Shown here: piece after piece, positions 53,921 through 62,763 of the stretch
How positions within the stretch are numbered: the first letter of the stretch is position 1
How the letters are laid out: each line of letters begins with the position of its first letter
DNA from: Roseibium algicola
Lineage (GTDB): Bacteria; Pseudomonadota; Alphaproteobacteria; Rhizobiales; Stappiaceae
Assembly: GCF_001999245.1 (NCBI RefSeq)
Contig: NZ_CP019630.1
Span: forward strand, 3,439,001 to 3,503,000
Length of the DNA: 64,000 bases
Direction: 5' to 3'
Notes under the pieces: generated by a model
Seen by the model: only the letters and a program-made list of their open reading frames with translations
What the model was told of the DNA's origin: nothing
The model's database searches: none
Program-made: the position numbers and the translations under genes

Positions 53921-55714
53921 ATGATCAGTGGTGACACCGCGACATCGCCCTTCCAGCGAATGGCCATGCTTCTTCTCGCAACGGCGCTTGTCGTATTTCA
54001 TCTCGGGTTGATCTTCTCCGGTCTGGTGCCGAACCTCGTCAGTCGGCCGCTTCATCTTGCACTTGCCCTGCCATGGATCTTCATCTTTGCCAAAGGCGGT
54101 TTTCTCACGCGCTTGAGCGGTGCAATCCTGTGTGCTGCAGGTGTGGCCGTCTGTCTGTGGATCGTGGCCAACCAGTCCGCGCTTTCGGACCAATACGGCT
54201 TTCTGGAAGGTGACTTCCAGTTCTGGATGGCCGGCACCCTGTTGCTGGTTGTGCTTGAGGGCGCGCGTCGCGCAATCGGCTGGCCGCTGCCGGTGGTGGC
54301 GGCGCTGGCACTGGCCTATGGCATGTTCGGTCAGCATATTCCGGGTGAATTCGGTCACTCCGGCACGCCGCTTGCGAGTTTTCTCGGCACGCTGACCATT
54401 GCTGAAGGCGGGGTCTGGGGAAGCCTGACCGGTGTCTCGGTTGGCGTGGTCGCCATTTTCGTGATTTTCGGCGCGGTTCTGAATGCCGGGGAAGCCGGAC
54501 AAGGGTTCATGAACGTCGCTGCGGCGGCGGCAGGCCGGCTCAAGGGCGGGGCGGCCAAGGTGTCCGTGTTGTCCTCGGCGCTGTTCGGCTCCATTTCAGG
54601 CTCCGCGTCTGCCAATGTGGCTTCCACAGGTGCAATCACTCTTCCGGCCATGACGCGGCTCGGCTACCCGAAAAAACTGGCGGCAGCCGTCGAGGCAGTT
54701 GCGTCCTCCGGCGGCCAGATCATGCCGCCTTTGATGGGGGCAGGGGCCTTCGTCATGGTGGAGCTGACACGGGTGCCTTATACTCAGATCATGGCAGCGG
54801 CCTTGCTGCCGGCAATTCTTTATTTCTTCGCGGTCTGGGTGGGCATCAATGCCTATGCCAAGCGGTATGACCTTGCTGCCATCGACCAGGGCGATCAGCC
54901 GCAAATGCGCCAGGTGGCCATTACCTCAGCCTTCTTCCTGGTGCCGTTCTCCGTGCTGCTGTGGGGCATGTTCGTCGCGCGCTATACACCGCAATACGCT
55001 GCCTGCATTGCCATTTTGGCCGGGTTCGCGCTGCTTTTCTTCAACGCCCAAGGAACCTTTGCACTCAAGGACATCCTGCTGCGGCTGGAAAGCGCGGCTT
55101 TGAACTCGGCGCGTCAGGTATCGGTCATCGCGGCGATCATCGTCTGTGCCTCGATCATCATCGGCGTGCTGGCGATCACCGGGCTCGGCGTCAAGATCAC
55201 GTCGCTCATTCTGTCCGGGTCGGGTGGATACCTGTGGCCGTCCTTGTTCCTGACCGCGCTTGCCTGTCTGATCCTCGGCATGGAAGTGCCGACGACCGCG
55301 GCCTATGTCATTTGTGTTTCCGTTGCCGGACCGGCCTTGATGCAACAGGGGTTGGAACCCTTGCAGGCACATCTTTTTGTCTTCTGGTTCGCGCTGCTGT
55401 CGACCATCACGCCGCCGGTCTGCGGAGCCGTCTTCATCGCCGCCGGGATGATTGGCGAAAACTGGCTGAAGGTAGCTCTTTCCGCCATGGCACTCGGCAT
55501 TGGCCTCTACATCATTCCTCTGGCCATGGTCGCCAATCCGGCGGTGCTGGAGCTTGCGGCCCGCCCGCTGCCGGCGCTGCTTGCCGCTGCCAAGATCGGC
55601 CTCGGGCTGGGCCTTGTTTCCTACGGTGTCATAGGCTTCAGAAAGCCCCTGCAGAGACTGGCTGCAAGCGGCGCAGGCCTTCTGATTATCTTTGTCGGGG
55701 GCAATCTGCTCTAG
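53921..55714 (+). CDS. TRAP transporter permease, fused 4TM/12TM subunits
   Basis: 597 aa. The small (DctQ-like, about residues 1-125) and large (DctM-like, from about 140) membrane parts are fused in one chain, as is typical of TAXI systems. Conserved block of the large subunit: SALFGSISGSASANVASTGA and GGQIMPPLMGAGAF, then CGAVFIAAGMIGENW near the C-terminus. It uses the sodium or proton gradient. The ATG at 53921 follows the receptor gene after 233 nt. Confidence 0.92.
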   Translation: MISGDTATSPFQRMAMLLLATALVVFHLGLIFSGLVPNLVSRPLHLALALPWIFIFAKGGFLTRLSGAILCAAGVAVCLWIVANQSALSDQYGFLEGDFQFWMAGTLLLVVLEGARRAIGWPLPVVAALALAYGMFGQHIPGEFGHSGTPLASFLGTLTIAEGGVWGSLTGVSVGVVAIFVIFGAVLNAGEAGQGFMNVAAAAAGRLKGGAAKVSVLSSALFGSISGSASANVASTGAITLPAMTRLGYPKKLAAAVEAVASSGGQIMPPLMGAGAFVMVELTRVPYTQIMAAALLPAILYFFAVWVGINAYAKRYDLAAIDQGDQPQMRQVAITSAFFLVPFSVLLWGMFVARYTPQYAACIAILAGFALLFFNAQGTFALKDILLRLESAALNSARQVSVIAAIIVCASIIIGVLAITGLGVKITSLILSGSGGYLWPSLFLTALACLILGMEVPTTAAYVICVSVAGPALMQQGLEPLQAHLFVFWFALLSTITPPVCGAVFIAAGMIGENWLKVALSAMALGIGLYIIPLAMVANPAVLELAARPLPALLAAAKIGLGLGLVSYGVIGFRKPLQRLAASGAGLLIIFVGGNLL

Positions 55715-55723
55715 GCAGTCGCC

Positions 55724-56002
55724 CTAGGTGCCCTGGCCACAGCCTTCCGGCTTGAAAATCCGTTGTGTCGAAGCTGGATGGCGAAGCAGGGCTGCTGCCG
55801 GCCGAATTGGGCGTTGCTGAAAATTGCCGCCGCAGTTGGGGCATGCGCCATTGAGGACGTTTCGGGCGCAGTCCGCACAGAACGTACATTCGAAAGTACA
55901 GATAAAGGCCTCTTCGGATTCCGGTGGAAGGTCCTTGTTGCAGCATTCACAATTGAGGCGCAGATCCAGTATGGCGGTCTCCGGTAAGAAATTGTCCGCC
56001 AA
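55724..56002 (-). CDS. DUF1272 Cys-rich small protein
   Basis: Up to 92 aa from a TTG. DUF1272 core: LNCECCNKDLPP, FICTFECTFCADCARNV, GACPNCGG, QRPIRPAAALLRHPAST. The cysteines are arranged as two zinc knuckles. The usual family start aligns with M-L-E-L-R; here that position is an ATA codon (55972-55970) with GGAG 6 nt upstream, while the TTG at 56002 lies 30 nt earlier. It is convergent with the TRAP permease gene. Confidence 0.8.
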   Translation of the reverse strand: MADNFLPETAILDLRLNCECCNKDLPPESEEAFICTFECTFCADCARNVLNGACPNCGGNFQQRPIRPAAALLRHPASTQRIFKPEGCGQGT

Positions 56003-56041
56003 GGGTCATCCGTTGCGGTTGGTCAGGTCAAGCGGCAATCG

Positions 56042-56731
56042 CTAGCCCTTTTGAACGCGCTTTCCGAAATCGACGTTGCTGCTCTTCCCGAGGCCGTGTC
56101 TGAGGCACAGGTAGATGATGGCGAGGCTTGCCAGCAGCCAGAGTGCGCCCCAGAAAATCGTGGGGCTGCCAAACTCTTCCGCCAGCATGTAGGCATCGGA
56201 ACGGGCACCTGAGCGACGGATGGTGTCGTCGAAAATGTCGAAGGGCACGTAGAGGATGCTGGTCAGGCCGATGACGCGCAGGATCAGGTCGTTGACCGTG
56301 ACACTGAGATACCTCGCTGCCGCCAGCATGGCCACGCCGGTGCCGATGCAGAAGGCGAGGGCAAAGAGATCGCGGATATAGAGCAGCGCGACCAGCAAGG
56401 TGAAGGCACCGAGCAGGCCCAGCACGATGCGGTCTGCATTTGTTTTCAAGGCAATCATCAAGAGTGCCATGCCGATGGCGAGCGAGCCGAGATACCCGGC
56501 CGTCAACGTCAGGAAACGGCTGCCACCGCGTGTAATCGCATGGCCACCCTGCCAGGGCGAGAGAGAGATTTCCTCCACGGAACCACCGGTCAGGATGGCC
56601 GCCAGCGCGTGGGACAATTCATGCAGATAGACGATCAGGATCTTCAGGGGCACGACCAGGATGGTGTTCCAGAAGAGGAACATCACCGCGGTAATGAGGA
56701 TGAGCTGCCAATGGCCTTTGAGGATCTGCAT
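56042..56731 (-). CDS. M50B-like membrane metallopeptidase
   Basis: 229 aa. HELSH (H37 and H41 zinc ligands, E38 catalytic) lies in the second half of the first long hydrophobic stretch (WNTILVVPLKILIVYLHELSHAL), and six or so membrane helices follow. This is the M50B/peptidase family with a short form; candidates act in membrane proteolysis of unknown substrates. The start ATG at 56731 gives MQILKGHWQLILITA; an in-frame TTG at 56767 would add 12 residues. No PDZ domain is visible. Confidence 0.8.
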   Translation of the reverse strand: MQILKGHWQLILITAVMFLFWNTILVVPLKILIVYLHELSHALAAILTGGSVEEISLSPWQGGHAITRGGSRFLTLTAGYLGSLAIGMALLMIALKTNADRIVLGLLGAFTLLVALLYIRDLFALAFCIGTGVAMLAAARYLSVTVNDLILRVIGLTSILYVPFDIFDDTIRRSGARSDAYMLAEEFGSPTIFWGALWLLASLAIIYLCLRHGLGKSSNVDFGKRVQKG

Positions 56732-56834
56732 GAAGTTGAAAAGTCCGTCTGAGGGCGGAAAAGTCAAGCCGGCATGCCCGGTTCACCCGACATCACGCGT
56801 GCATTCCTCAGGATCCGTTGAGCTGACGTGAGTC

Positions 56835-57875
56835 TCAGCGTTCCGTCAGTTTCAGTTCGATCCGGCGGTTCTTGGCCAGGGCGTCCGGTGTTTCCCCTTC
56901 TTCCAGCGGCTGGAATTCGCCGAACCCAGCTGCGACAAGCCGCTTGGGGTCGACGCCGCGTTCGATCAGGTAGCGGACCACGGAAATGGCGCGGGCGGCG
57001 GAGAGTTCCCAGTTGTTACGCAAGCGTCCGGTGCCCGACAGGGGGCGGGCGTCGGTGTGCCCGTCGACACGCAGCACCCAGTTGATCTCGTCCGGAATTT
57101 GACCGCTGAGCTCCTGGATGGCGTCTGCAAGCTTGTCGAGCTCCTGCCGGCCTTCCGGATTGATGTCTTCCTGACCGCTGTCGAAAAGCACCTCGGACTG
57201 GAACACGAACCGGTCGCCGACAACGGAGATGTCGGAACGCTGGGACAGGATTTCGCGCAGGCGGCCGAAGAAGTCCGAGCGGTAGCGCGACAGTTCCTGC
57301 ACGCGCTGAACCAGTGCGGCGTTCAGCCTCTTGCCGAGGCTGGCGATCTTGGCCTGGCTGTCGGCTTCCTTTGCCTCGGAAGCTTCAAGAGCAGCGTTAG
57401 CGGCAGCTATCTGGCGGCGTAGTGCCGCGATCTGCTGATTGAGCAGCTCCACCTGCGCAAGGGCGTCCTGGCTGATCTGACGTTCGTCGTCGAGCAGGTT
57501 TTCCAGCTGGGTGGCGCGTCCGCCGGCCGCATCGGCTGCACCGGAACTGTTTTCCAGAAGGCCAAGCAGCCGGGTCTGTTCGCTCTGTGCATCGGAAAGG
57601 CTGGCCTGCAGGCCGAGGATCGTGTCTTCCAGCTCCCCGGAATTGGCGCGCTCCAGGGCGAGAAGCTCCGTCAGCTCGCTGATCTGGGCATTCAGCCGGT
57701 TCAGCACCGTGTCGCGGCCCGAGAGCTGCTGCGACAGGAAGAACTGGGCGATCATGAAGATGGACAGCAGGAAGATGATGACGAGCAGCAGTGTCGCCAT
57801 GGCATCAACGAAACCGGGCCAGTAGTCGGTCGACTGGGCCCTTCGGCGAGCGCGCAATCCTGCCAGTCCGGCCAT
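56835..57875 (-). CDS. OmpA/MotB-like stator-type protein with coiled coil
   Basis: 346 aa. A short cytoplasmic N-terminus, one membrane helix (about 20-48) with the MotB-type Asp in PGFVDAMATLLLVI, a long coiled coil (about 55-180), and a C-terminal OmpA-like peptidoglycan-binding domain (about 210-345; FVFQSEVLFDSG, VDGHTDARPL, NNWELSAARAISVV, LVAAGFGEFQPL). It pairs with the MotA-like gene 3 nt upstream in the same operon. The coiled coil is longer than in flagellar MotB. No flagellar genes are nearby, so a non-flagellar ion-driven device is likely. Confidence 0.9.
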   Translation of the reverse strand: MAGLAGLRARRRAQSTDYWPGFVDAMATLLLVIIFLLSIFMIAQFFLSQQLSGRDTVLNRLNAQISELTELLALERANSGELEDTILGLQASLSDAQSEQTRLLGLLENSSGAADAAGGRATQLENLLDDERQISQDALAQVELLNQQIAALRRQIAAANAALEASEAKEADSQAKIASLGKRLNAALVQRVQELSRYRSDFFGRLREILSQRSDISVVGDRFVFQSEVLFDSGQEDINPEGRQELDKLADAIQELSGQIPDEINWVLRVDGHTDARPLSGTGRLRNNWELSAARAISVVRYLIERGVDPKRLVAAGFGEFQPLEEGETPDALAKNRRIELKLTER

Positions 57876-57878
57876 CGT

Positions 57879-58868
57879 CTACTCCTTCGCGCGGTCGAAA
57901 GCGGCGGCGATCGAGGACAGGAGCCCTTCGATGCGCTTTTGCTGTTCGCCCTGGGCCTCGGCCCAGTCGCGCATCATCTGCTGTTCGGAGCGAACGTGTT
58001 TGACGAGGCCCTGAATGCCTTCGGCCAGATTGGCCATGGCCTGGTTGGCATTCTTGCTGCCGCCTTCCTCAACGCTTTTCTGCAGGGCGGAGATCGAGGC
58101 CTGTATCTGTTCGACGCCGGGTGAGTCCGGAGCATTGAACAGGCTTTCTTCCGGATCGATGTCAGTGACAGTTGAGAGCCAGTCTTCAAGCTCGTTGTAG
58201 AACCGGTTCTGGGCCTGCCCCGCCTGCAGATCCAGGAAGCCGAGCACAAGCGAGCCGGTCAGACCGAAGAGCGAGGACGAGAAGGCCGTGCCCATGCCAG
58301 AGAGAGGCGCTTCCAGGCCTGCTTTCAGGTCCTCGAAGATGACGTTGGCATCACCCGAGCCGACGTCGAGCGATTGAATGGTTGCACCGACTGAGCTGAC
58401 GGTCTGCAGCAGACCCCAGAACGTGCCGAGCAGGCCGAGGAACACCAGGAGGCCTGTGAGGTAGCGCGACATCTCGCGGCTTTCCTCAAGACGCATTCCG
58501 ATGGAATCGAGGATCGAACGGGCGGTGGTTGGCGTCAGGGCCATGTCGCCGGACTTGTTGCCGAGCAGGGCAGCCATCGGCGCCAGCAGCACCGGCGAAC
58601 GCGTGTCGAGGCCCGGGTCGCCGATCCGGAAACTGTTGACCCAGGAGATTTCCGGGAACAGTCGGATCACGCGGCCGAAGAGCAGCAGCACACCGAACAC
58701 GCCGACAAGCACGATCAGGCCATTCAGACCCGGGTTGCTCATGAAGGCCGTCGAAATCTGCGGGAACAGGATGAAGGCGATGAAGGCAACGATCACCAGA
58801 AAGATGATCATGAAGGTCAGATAGGCCCGCGGACTGGACAGGCTGTAGGGGTCAAATTCACGGGCCAT
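57879..58868 (-). CDS. MotA/TolQ/ExbB family proton-channel protein
   Basis: 329 aa. Four hydrophobic segments: about 16-38, 45-66, 140-165 and 200-220, with the conserved GLLGTFWGLLQTV and FSSSLFGLTGSLVLGFLDL block of the MotA/ExbB family. A long cytoplasmic tail (about 225-329) is predicted helical. It forms a 5:2 type ion channel with the MotB-like partner encoded 3 nt downstream and could do mechanical work on the envelope. Confidence 0.9.
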   Translation of the reverse strand: MAREFDPYSLSSPRAYLTFMIIFLVIVAFIAFILFPQISTAFMSNPGLNGLIVLVGVFGVLLLFGRVIRLFPEISWVNSFRIGDPGLDTRSPVLLAPMAALLGNKSGDMALTPTTARSILDSIGMRLEESREMSRYLTGLLVFLGLLGTFWGLLQTVSSVGATIQSLDVGSGDANVIFEDLKAGLEAPLSGMGTAFSSSLFGLTGSLVLGFLDLQAGQAQNRFYNELEDWLSTVTDIDPEESLFNAPDSPGVEQIQASISALQKSVEEGGSKNANQAMANLAEGIQGLVKHVRSEQQMMRDWAEAQGEQQKRIEGLLSSIAAAFDRAKE

Positions 58869-59013
58869 ATTGCGTTATCAATCACCTGAATTGGACGTAA
58901 CTGATTGATAGCGTGATTTTTAACGGCTTGGAAACCTCGAATTGCCGAAGAGACCCGAATAAAGTCTGGAAAGCCCGAAAACCGTCGGGTTTATCCAAAG
59001 GCCTTCTCATGAA

Positions 59014-59037
59014 GAGACGGGCCGTGGGTCCCGTCTC
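59014..59037. other. Hairpin in the gap between suhB and the MotA-like gene
   Basis: An 8-bp perfect stem GAGACGGG/CCCGTCTC with an 8-nt loop in the 273-nt gap (58869-59141), next to a weaker CCCGA/TCGGG hairpin followed by TTTA at about 58974. Could be weak terminators or part of the leader of the MotA-like gene. No sRNA family recognised. Confidence 0.35.
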
Positions 59038-59141
59038 CCGGGGTGGGCGGTTTGCGCCGCACATCTTTCAGGTCAGCGTGATGCGCTTTTCGAAGATGAG
59101 GGTGTTCGCGTCGCGGTGCTGCCGGGAAGCGCTGGAGGCAA

Positions 59142-59948
59142 TCAGCCCTGAGCCGGGGTTGCCGCCTTTTTCAGGAGCTGCAGTAGGTATTTGTGGGCGT
59201 CTTCGTTGCCGACAACCACATCGCCGCTTTCCAGCATCTTGTTCTTGCCCTGAAGATCGGTGACGAAACCACCGGCTTCGCGCACCATCAGGAGGCCGGC
59301 CGCAATGTCCCAGCTGTTCAGGTTGCGCTCCCAGAAGCCGTCGAGACGGCCGGACGCAGTCCAGGCAAGATCGAGGGCAGCTGCGCCGCAGCGGCGGATG
59401 CCAGCGACTTCCGGCATGATGTAGCGCAGCTCGCGCAGTGTCCGGCCATGGTCGCCCGACCCGATGAAGGGCAGGCCGGTGCCGAACACCATTTCATGCA
59501 ATTCGGTGCGGCCTGCAACCCGCAGGCGACGGTCGTTCAGGAAGGCGCCGCGACCGCGTTCAGCGGTGTAAAGCTCATCCATCACCGGATTGTAGATGAC
59601 CCCGGCCACGATCTCGCCAGCCCGTTCCAGTGCGATGGAGGTGGCGAAGATCGGAATGCCGTGCAGGAAGTTGGTGGTGCCGTCGAGCGGGTCGACATGC
59701 CAGCGATGCTGGCCGTCGGTTCCCTCGACTTCACCGCTTTCTTCCATGACCAGCCCGAAGGTCGGGCGGGCCTTGGTCAGTTCGGCGCGCACAATGTCCT
59801 CGGCGCGGCGGTCTGCAGCCGAGACGAAATCGCCGGGTCCCTTGCGGGACACCTGAAGGTTTTCAACTTCACCGAAATCGCGAACCAGAGAACGTCCGGC
59901 TTTCGTTGCGGCTTGAACCATCACGTTGAGGAGAGCTGTGCGGGCCAT
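59142..59948 (-). CDS. suhB: Inositol monophosphatase family protein SuhB
   Basis: 268 aa. Mg-dependent phosphatase with EESGEVEG, the metal site DPLDGTTNFLHG and AALDLAWTASGRLDGFWE and WDIAAGLLMVREAGG. SuhB also assists NusA/B/G antitermination of rRNA in E. coli. It is the second gene of an efp-suhB pair, separated by 73 nt with a hairpin between. Confidence 0.93.
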   Translation of the reverse strand: MARTALLNVMVQAATKAGRSLVRDFGEVENLQVSRKGPGDFVSAADRRAEDIVRAELTKARPTFGLVMEESGEVEGTDGQHRWHVDPLDGTTNFLHGIPIFATSIALERAGEIVAGVIYNPVMDELYTAERGRGAFLNDRRLRVAGRTELHEMVFGTGLPFIGSGDHGRTLRELRYIMPEVAGIRRCGAAALDLAWTASGRLDGFWERNLNSWDIAAGLLMVREAGGFVTDLQGKNKMLESGDVVVGNEDAHKYLLQLLKKAATPAQG

Positions 59949-59967
59949 TGTTTGTCACTTGTTGTTG

Positions 59968-59996
59968 GGCGCCGCCCGGCAAAATCCGGGCGCGCC
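59968..59996 (-). other. Hairpin between efp and suhB
   Basis: CGCCCGG/CCGGGCG with a 6-nt loop, extended by GGCG/CGCC around one bulge to 11 bp in total. No T-run on the minus strand. Probably tunes expression of suhB relative to efp. Confidence 0.45.
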
Positions 59997-60021
59997 AATT
60001 TGAAGTCTTGCCGGGAGGAGA

Positions 60022-60585
60022 TCAGTCCGCGCGGCGGACGTATTCCAGTGAACCGGTGTCGACGATGATCTTTTCGCCGGCGGTGATGAACGGAGGTACC
60101 ATCACGCGGACGCCGTTTTCCATGAGCGCGGGCTTGTAGGACGAAGACTGGGTCTGGCCCTTCACCACCGCGTCGGCTTCCCGGATTTCCAGGGTCACGA
60201 ACTGCGGCAGGGTGATGCCGATCGGGCGCTCTTCATGCAGTTCCACGGTCACCATCATGCCGTCCTGCAGGAAAGCGGCGCGGTCGCCAACGAAATCAGC
60301 CTGAAGTTCCAGCTGCTCGTAGGTTTCGGTGTCCATGAAAATCAGCATGTCTTCCTGGGTGAAGAGATACTGGAAGTCTTTCTGCTCCAGACGGACGCGC
60401 TCGACCTTGTCTTCGGAGCGGAAACGCTCGTTGAGCTTGCGGCCATCGAGCAGGTTTTTCATTTCAACCTGTGCGAAGGCACCGCCTTTGCCTGGCTTGA
60501 CGTGTTGGACTTTGACAACCGCCCAAAGCGTGTCCTGGTGCTGAAGCACGTTACCGGGCTTTATTTCGTTTCCGTTGATTTTCAT
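60022..60585 (-). CDS. efp: Translation elongation factor P
   Basis: 187 aa, three beta barrels. It rescues ribosomes stalled at polyproline. N-terminal [14 protein letters not shown], the loop KPGKGGAF with the modified Lys at residue 33 (lysylated by EpmA when that enzyme is present), and the terminal [20 protein letters not shown]. The 3' neighbour suhB follows. Confidence 0.95.
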   Translation of the reverse strand: MKINGNEIKPGNVLQHQDTLWAVVKVQHVKPGKGGAFAQVEMKNLLDGRKLNERFRSEDKVERVRLEQKDFQYLFTQEDMLIFMDTETYEQLELQADFVGDRAAFLQDGMMVTVELHEERPIGITLPQFVTLEIREADAVVKGQTQSSSYKPALMENGVRVMVPPFITAGEKIIVDTGSLEYVRRAD

Positions 60586-60830
60586 GGAACGACCGACTGT
60601 TTGATTTGTTTGGATCTTAGGGTCTGTTGACCATTAGAAATCCGCCGCGTCCGGTGGAAACTCCACCCAAACCACGACAAAACTCCAAAACTCAAAAGAA
60701 CCTTTAGCAGGGCGAGACCGGCGGGCCGCCGATGCGCCTGAAATTTGCTCGCGCCTGTCCACCACAAAAGCCGGTGGAGTTCAAGGAAAAAAGGCAAACA
60801 TCCTTACGATTCCGCGCTTCCTCGCAAGGT

Positions 60831-61991
60831 TTACGGAGATTCCTTGCCGGGCTCCTCCGACGGGGCCATCAATGTGGCCGAATATTGTTCGGCCAGCTTG
60901 CGCGCTTCATCCATTGTTGTTTCGTCCAGACTTTCGATAATCCGGTCGAGCGAGAAATCGGAAACACCCAAGGTGCGGGCAATCAGGTGCCAGCCCGCTG
61001 CGGCGGCAAAATCCTGTTCCCGACCACGGCCGTAGGCATAGGTCCGTGCCAGCCGGTTCATCGCGACCGGGTTGCCGGACGTGGCGGCCCGCTCGAACCA
61101 GTCGGCGGCTTCCGTCTCGTTCGGATCGACGCCCTTACCCTGGAACCGCAGAATGCCGTAGTAAACCTGCGCGGAGGTGTGTCCGCGGCGGGCTGCACGG
61201 CCAAGCCAGAACGCACCCAGGCCGGGGTCGTTCAGCCCGGTCTGGGCTTCCAGATAGGAAAGGCCGAGCGCGTATTGCGCTTCCGGATCGTTTAGCTGGG
61301 CGGCTTCTTCCAGAAGTTCTCGCGATTTCTTCTCGTCGAAGGGGCGGCCTTCGCCTTCCTCGTAGAGCAGGGCGAGATTGTAGAGCGCAGACGCATTGCC
61401 CGCGTTGGCAGCCTCTTCGAACAGGTCCGCTGCCTTCTTCTTGTCGACTTCGACACCGGTGCCGAGCAGATAGAGCTGGGCCAGCTGCATGGCAGAGCCG
61501 GTATCACCCTTGGCGGCGGCCAGGCTGTACCAGTCGGCAGCCTTGGCCTTGTCCTGATGTATGCCGAGCCCGGCTTCGTGCAGCACGCCTAGCAGGGCTT
61601 GGGCGGCCTTGTCGCCCTGTTCCGCCAAAGGGGTCGCAAGACCGAGCGCGGTCAGGAACCAGCCGCGTTGAAAAGCGGTGTACGCGGTATCAGCGTTGGC
61701 GACTTCGCCTTCTTCCAGTTTCGGCGGACCCGCGTCGACAATGCTCAGCAGTGTCTTGTCCTTGGTCGTGACGTCGATCAGCACCGGTAACGGTTTACCA
61801 TCCGGCCCTACTGGTACGTCCGGCTCTGGCGCCGCGTCACCGGCCTCTGTTGTTTCGCTGGTGCCGGTGTTGTCCTGGGCAATGGCCGGAGAAAACGACA
61901 CGGATGACAGCATTCCAGCTGCCAGCAACCCTGCCGCAAGCAGAAAGGGGGCGTGAAGTTTCCGGCGTAGGCTCGTTTCAGGTGTCGGCAT
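60831..61991 (-). CDS. Exported Sel1-repeat protein
   Basis: 386 aa. A signal peptide (about 12-38, ending AIA-QD) is followed by an acidic linker and about six Sel1-like repeats from residue 105 to 335 (AQALLGVLHEAGLGIHQDKAKA, SAMQLAQLYLLGTGVEVDKKK, SALYNLALLYEEGEGRPFDEKK, AQVYYGILRFQGKGVDPNETE and others). Sel1 repeats bind proteins. It lies 14 nt upstream of the frame order of the ThiE-like gene in transcription and may be co-transcribed with it. Confidence 0.88.
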   Translation of the reverse strand: MPTPETSLRRKLHAPFLLAAGLLAAGMLSSVSFSPAIAQDNTGTSETTEAGDAAPEPDVPVGPDGKPLPVLIDVTTKDKTLLSIVDAGPPKLEEGEVANADTAYTAFQRGWFLTALGLATPLAEQGDKAAQALLGVLHEAGLGIHQDKAKAADWYSLAAAKGDTGSAMQLAQLYLLGTGVEVDKKKAADLFEEAANAGNASALYNLALLYEEGEGRPFDEKKSRELLEEAAQLNDPEAQYALGLSYLEAQTGLNDPGLGAFWLGRAARRGHTSAQVYYGILRFQGKGVDPNETEAADWFERAATSGNPVAMNRLARTYAYGRGREQDFAAAAGWHLIARTLGVSDFSLDRIIESLDETTMDEARKLAEQYSATLMAPSEEPGKESP

Positions 61992-62005
61992 GCATCCAGC
62001 TCTCG

Positions 62006-62647
62006 CTATTCGACTTCAGGAAAGGGATGGGCGTCCAGAATACGATTGGCTTCGGCAATCACGGATGAAATATCCGTGTCCGGTTGCCAGGCAGCATCCT
62101 TGAGGGCAACAAAATCTGCTCCGGTCGCGGCAACGCCTCCCAGGGTTTCTAGCGTGTTGCCGGCAAGTGCGACGCAGGGTGTTTCGAACAGTTCTGCCCA
62201 CCAGGAGGCGCTGGACAGGGTCCTGTCATGGGCCTCGGCCTTTTCAGGCAGGTCCAGCTTGCCGAAGAAGATGTAGTCGACCCCGGTTTCGGCCCATTCC
62301 ATGGAATCATGCTTCAGCTTGGTGCCGCCGGTGCCGACGATACGATCGGGTTTGAAGCTTTCCACGGCCAGCTTCAGGTCTTCCAGAGAGGTGTCGACGT
62401 GGACGCCGTCGGCGCCGCTGCGGCCGGCTGCCTGGGTATCGCGATAGACGATAGCTGCCGCACCACCTTCCTGGATGATCGGGACAAGTTCGCTGGCAGC
62501 GGCTTGCAGATCCTTGGTGCTGGCGCCAGGGCGGTAGATCATCACGCAAGCGATGTCACCACCGGTGAAGGCCTGTTTGAGCTTTTCCGCCATGTCGGCG
62601 GTGTCAAATTCCGGCGGCGTCACGAGAAAGAGGCGGGGACGGTTCAC
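62006..62647 (-). CDS. Thiamine-phosphate synthase-like (ThiE family) protein
   Basis: 213 aa TIM barrel of the ThiE/TenI group: RLFLVTPPEF, AIVYRDTQAAGRSGADGVHVDT, RIVGTGGTKLKHDSMEWAETGVDYIFFG and GVAATGADFVALKDAAW. It lacks some of the strongest ThiE diphosphate-binding residues, so annotation as true thiamine phosphate synthase is uncertain. Its stop codon is 14 nt from the next gene's start on the same strand. An aldolase gene precedes it after a terminator-like hairpin. Confidence 0.75.
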   Translation of the reverse strand: MNRPRLFLVTPPEFDTADMAEKLKQAFTGGDIACVMIYRPGASTKDLQAAASELVPIIQEGGAAAIVYRDTQAAGRSGADGVHVDTSLEDLKLAVESFKPDRIVGTGGTKLKHDSMEWAETGVDYIFFGKLDLPEKAEAHDRTLSSASWWAELFETPCVALAGNTLETLGGVAATGADFVALKDAAWQPDTDISSVIAEANRILDAHPFPEVE

Positions 62648-62697
62648 TTGTGCGGTCCTGATTGATGTCTGATCGGGATTTTGTCCCTAAAGACGGC

Positions 62698-62724
62698 GAA
62701 AGAGGGACGCAAGGCCCCTCTTTC
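62698..62724 (-). terminator. Terminator-like hairpin after fba
   Basis: A perfect 9-bp stem GAAAGAGGG/CCCTCTTTC with a 9-nt loop, 39 nt after the fba stop. The T-run on the minus strand is interrupted, so it is likely only partly efficient, with read-through to the ThiE-like gene. Confidence 0.6.
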
Positions 62725-62763
62725 AATAAAGTGAAAGAATTTCTCTGCCGATCCGGCCGAAAA

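Noticed and set aside
53648..54502. 284-codon minus-strand frame opposite the TRAP genes
   Set aside because: Antisense to the receptor end, hairpin and permease start; composition His/Gln/Arg-rich, no family.
60586..60830. Minus-strand frame of 71 codons upstream of efp
   Set aside because: No ribosome binding site or domain; more likely the efp promoter and leader.
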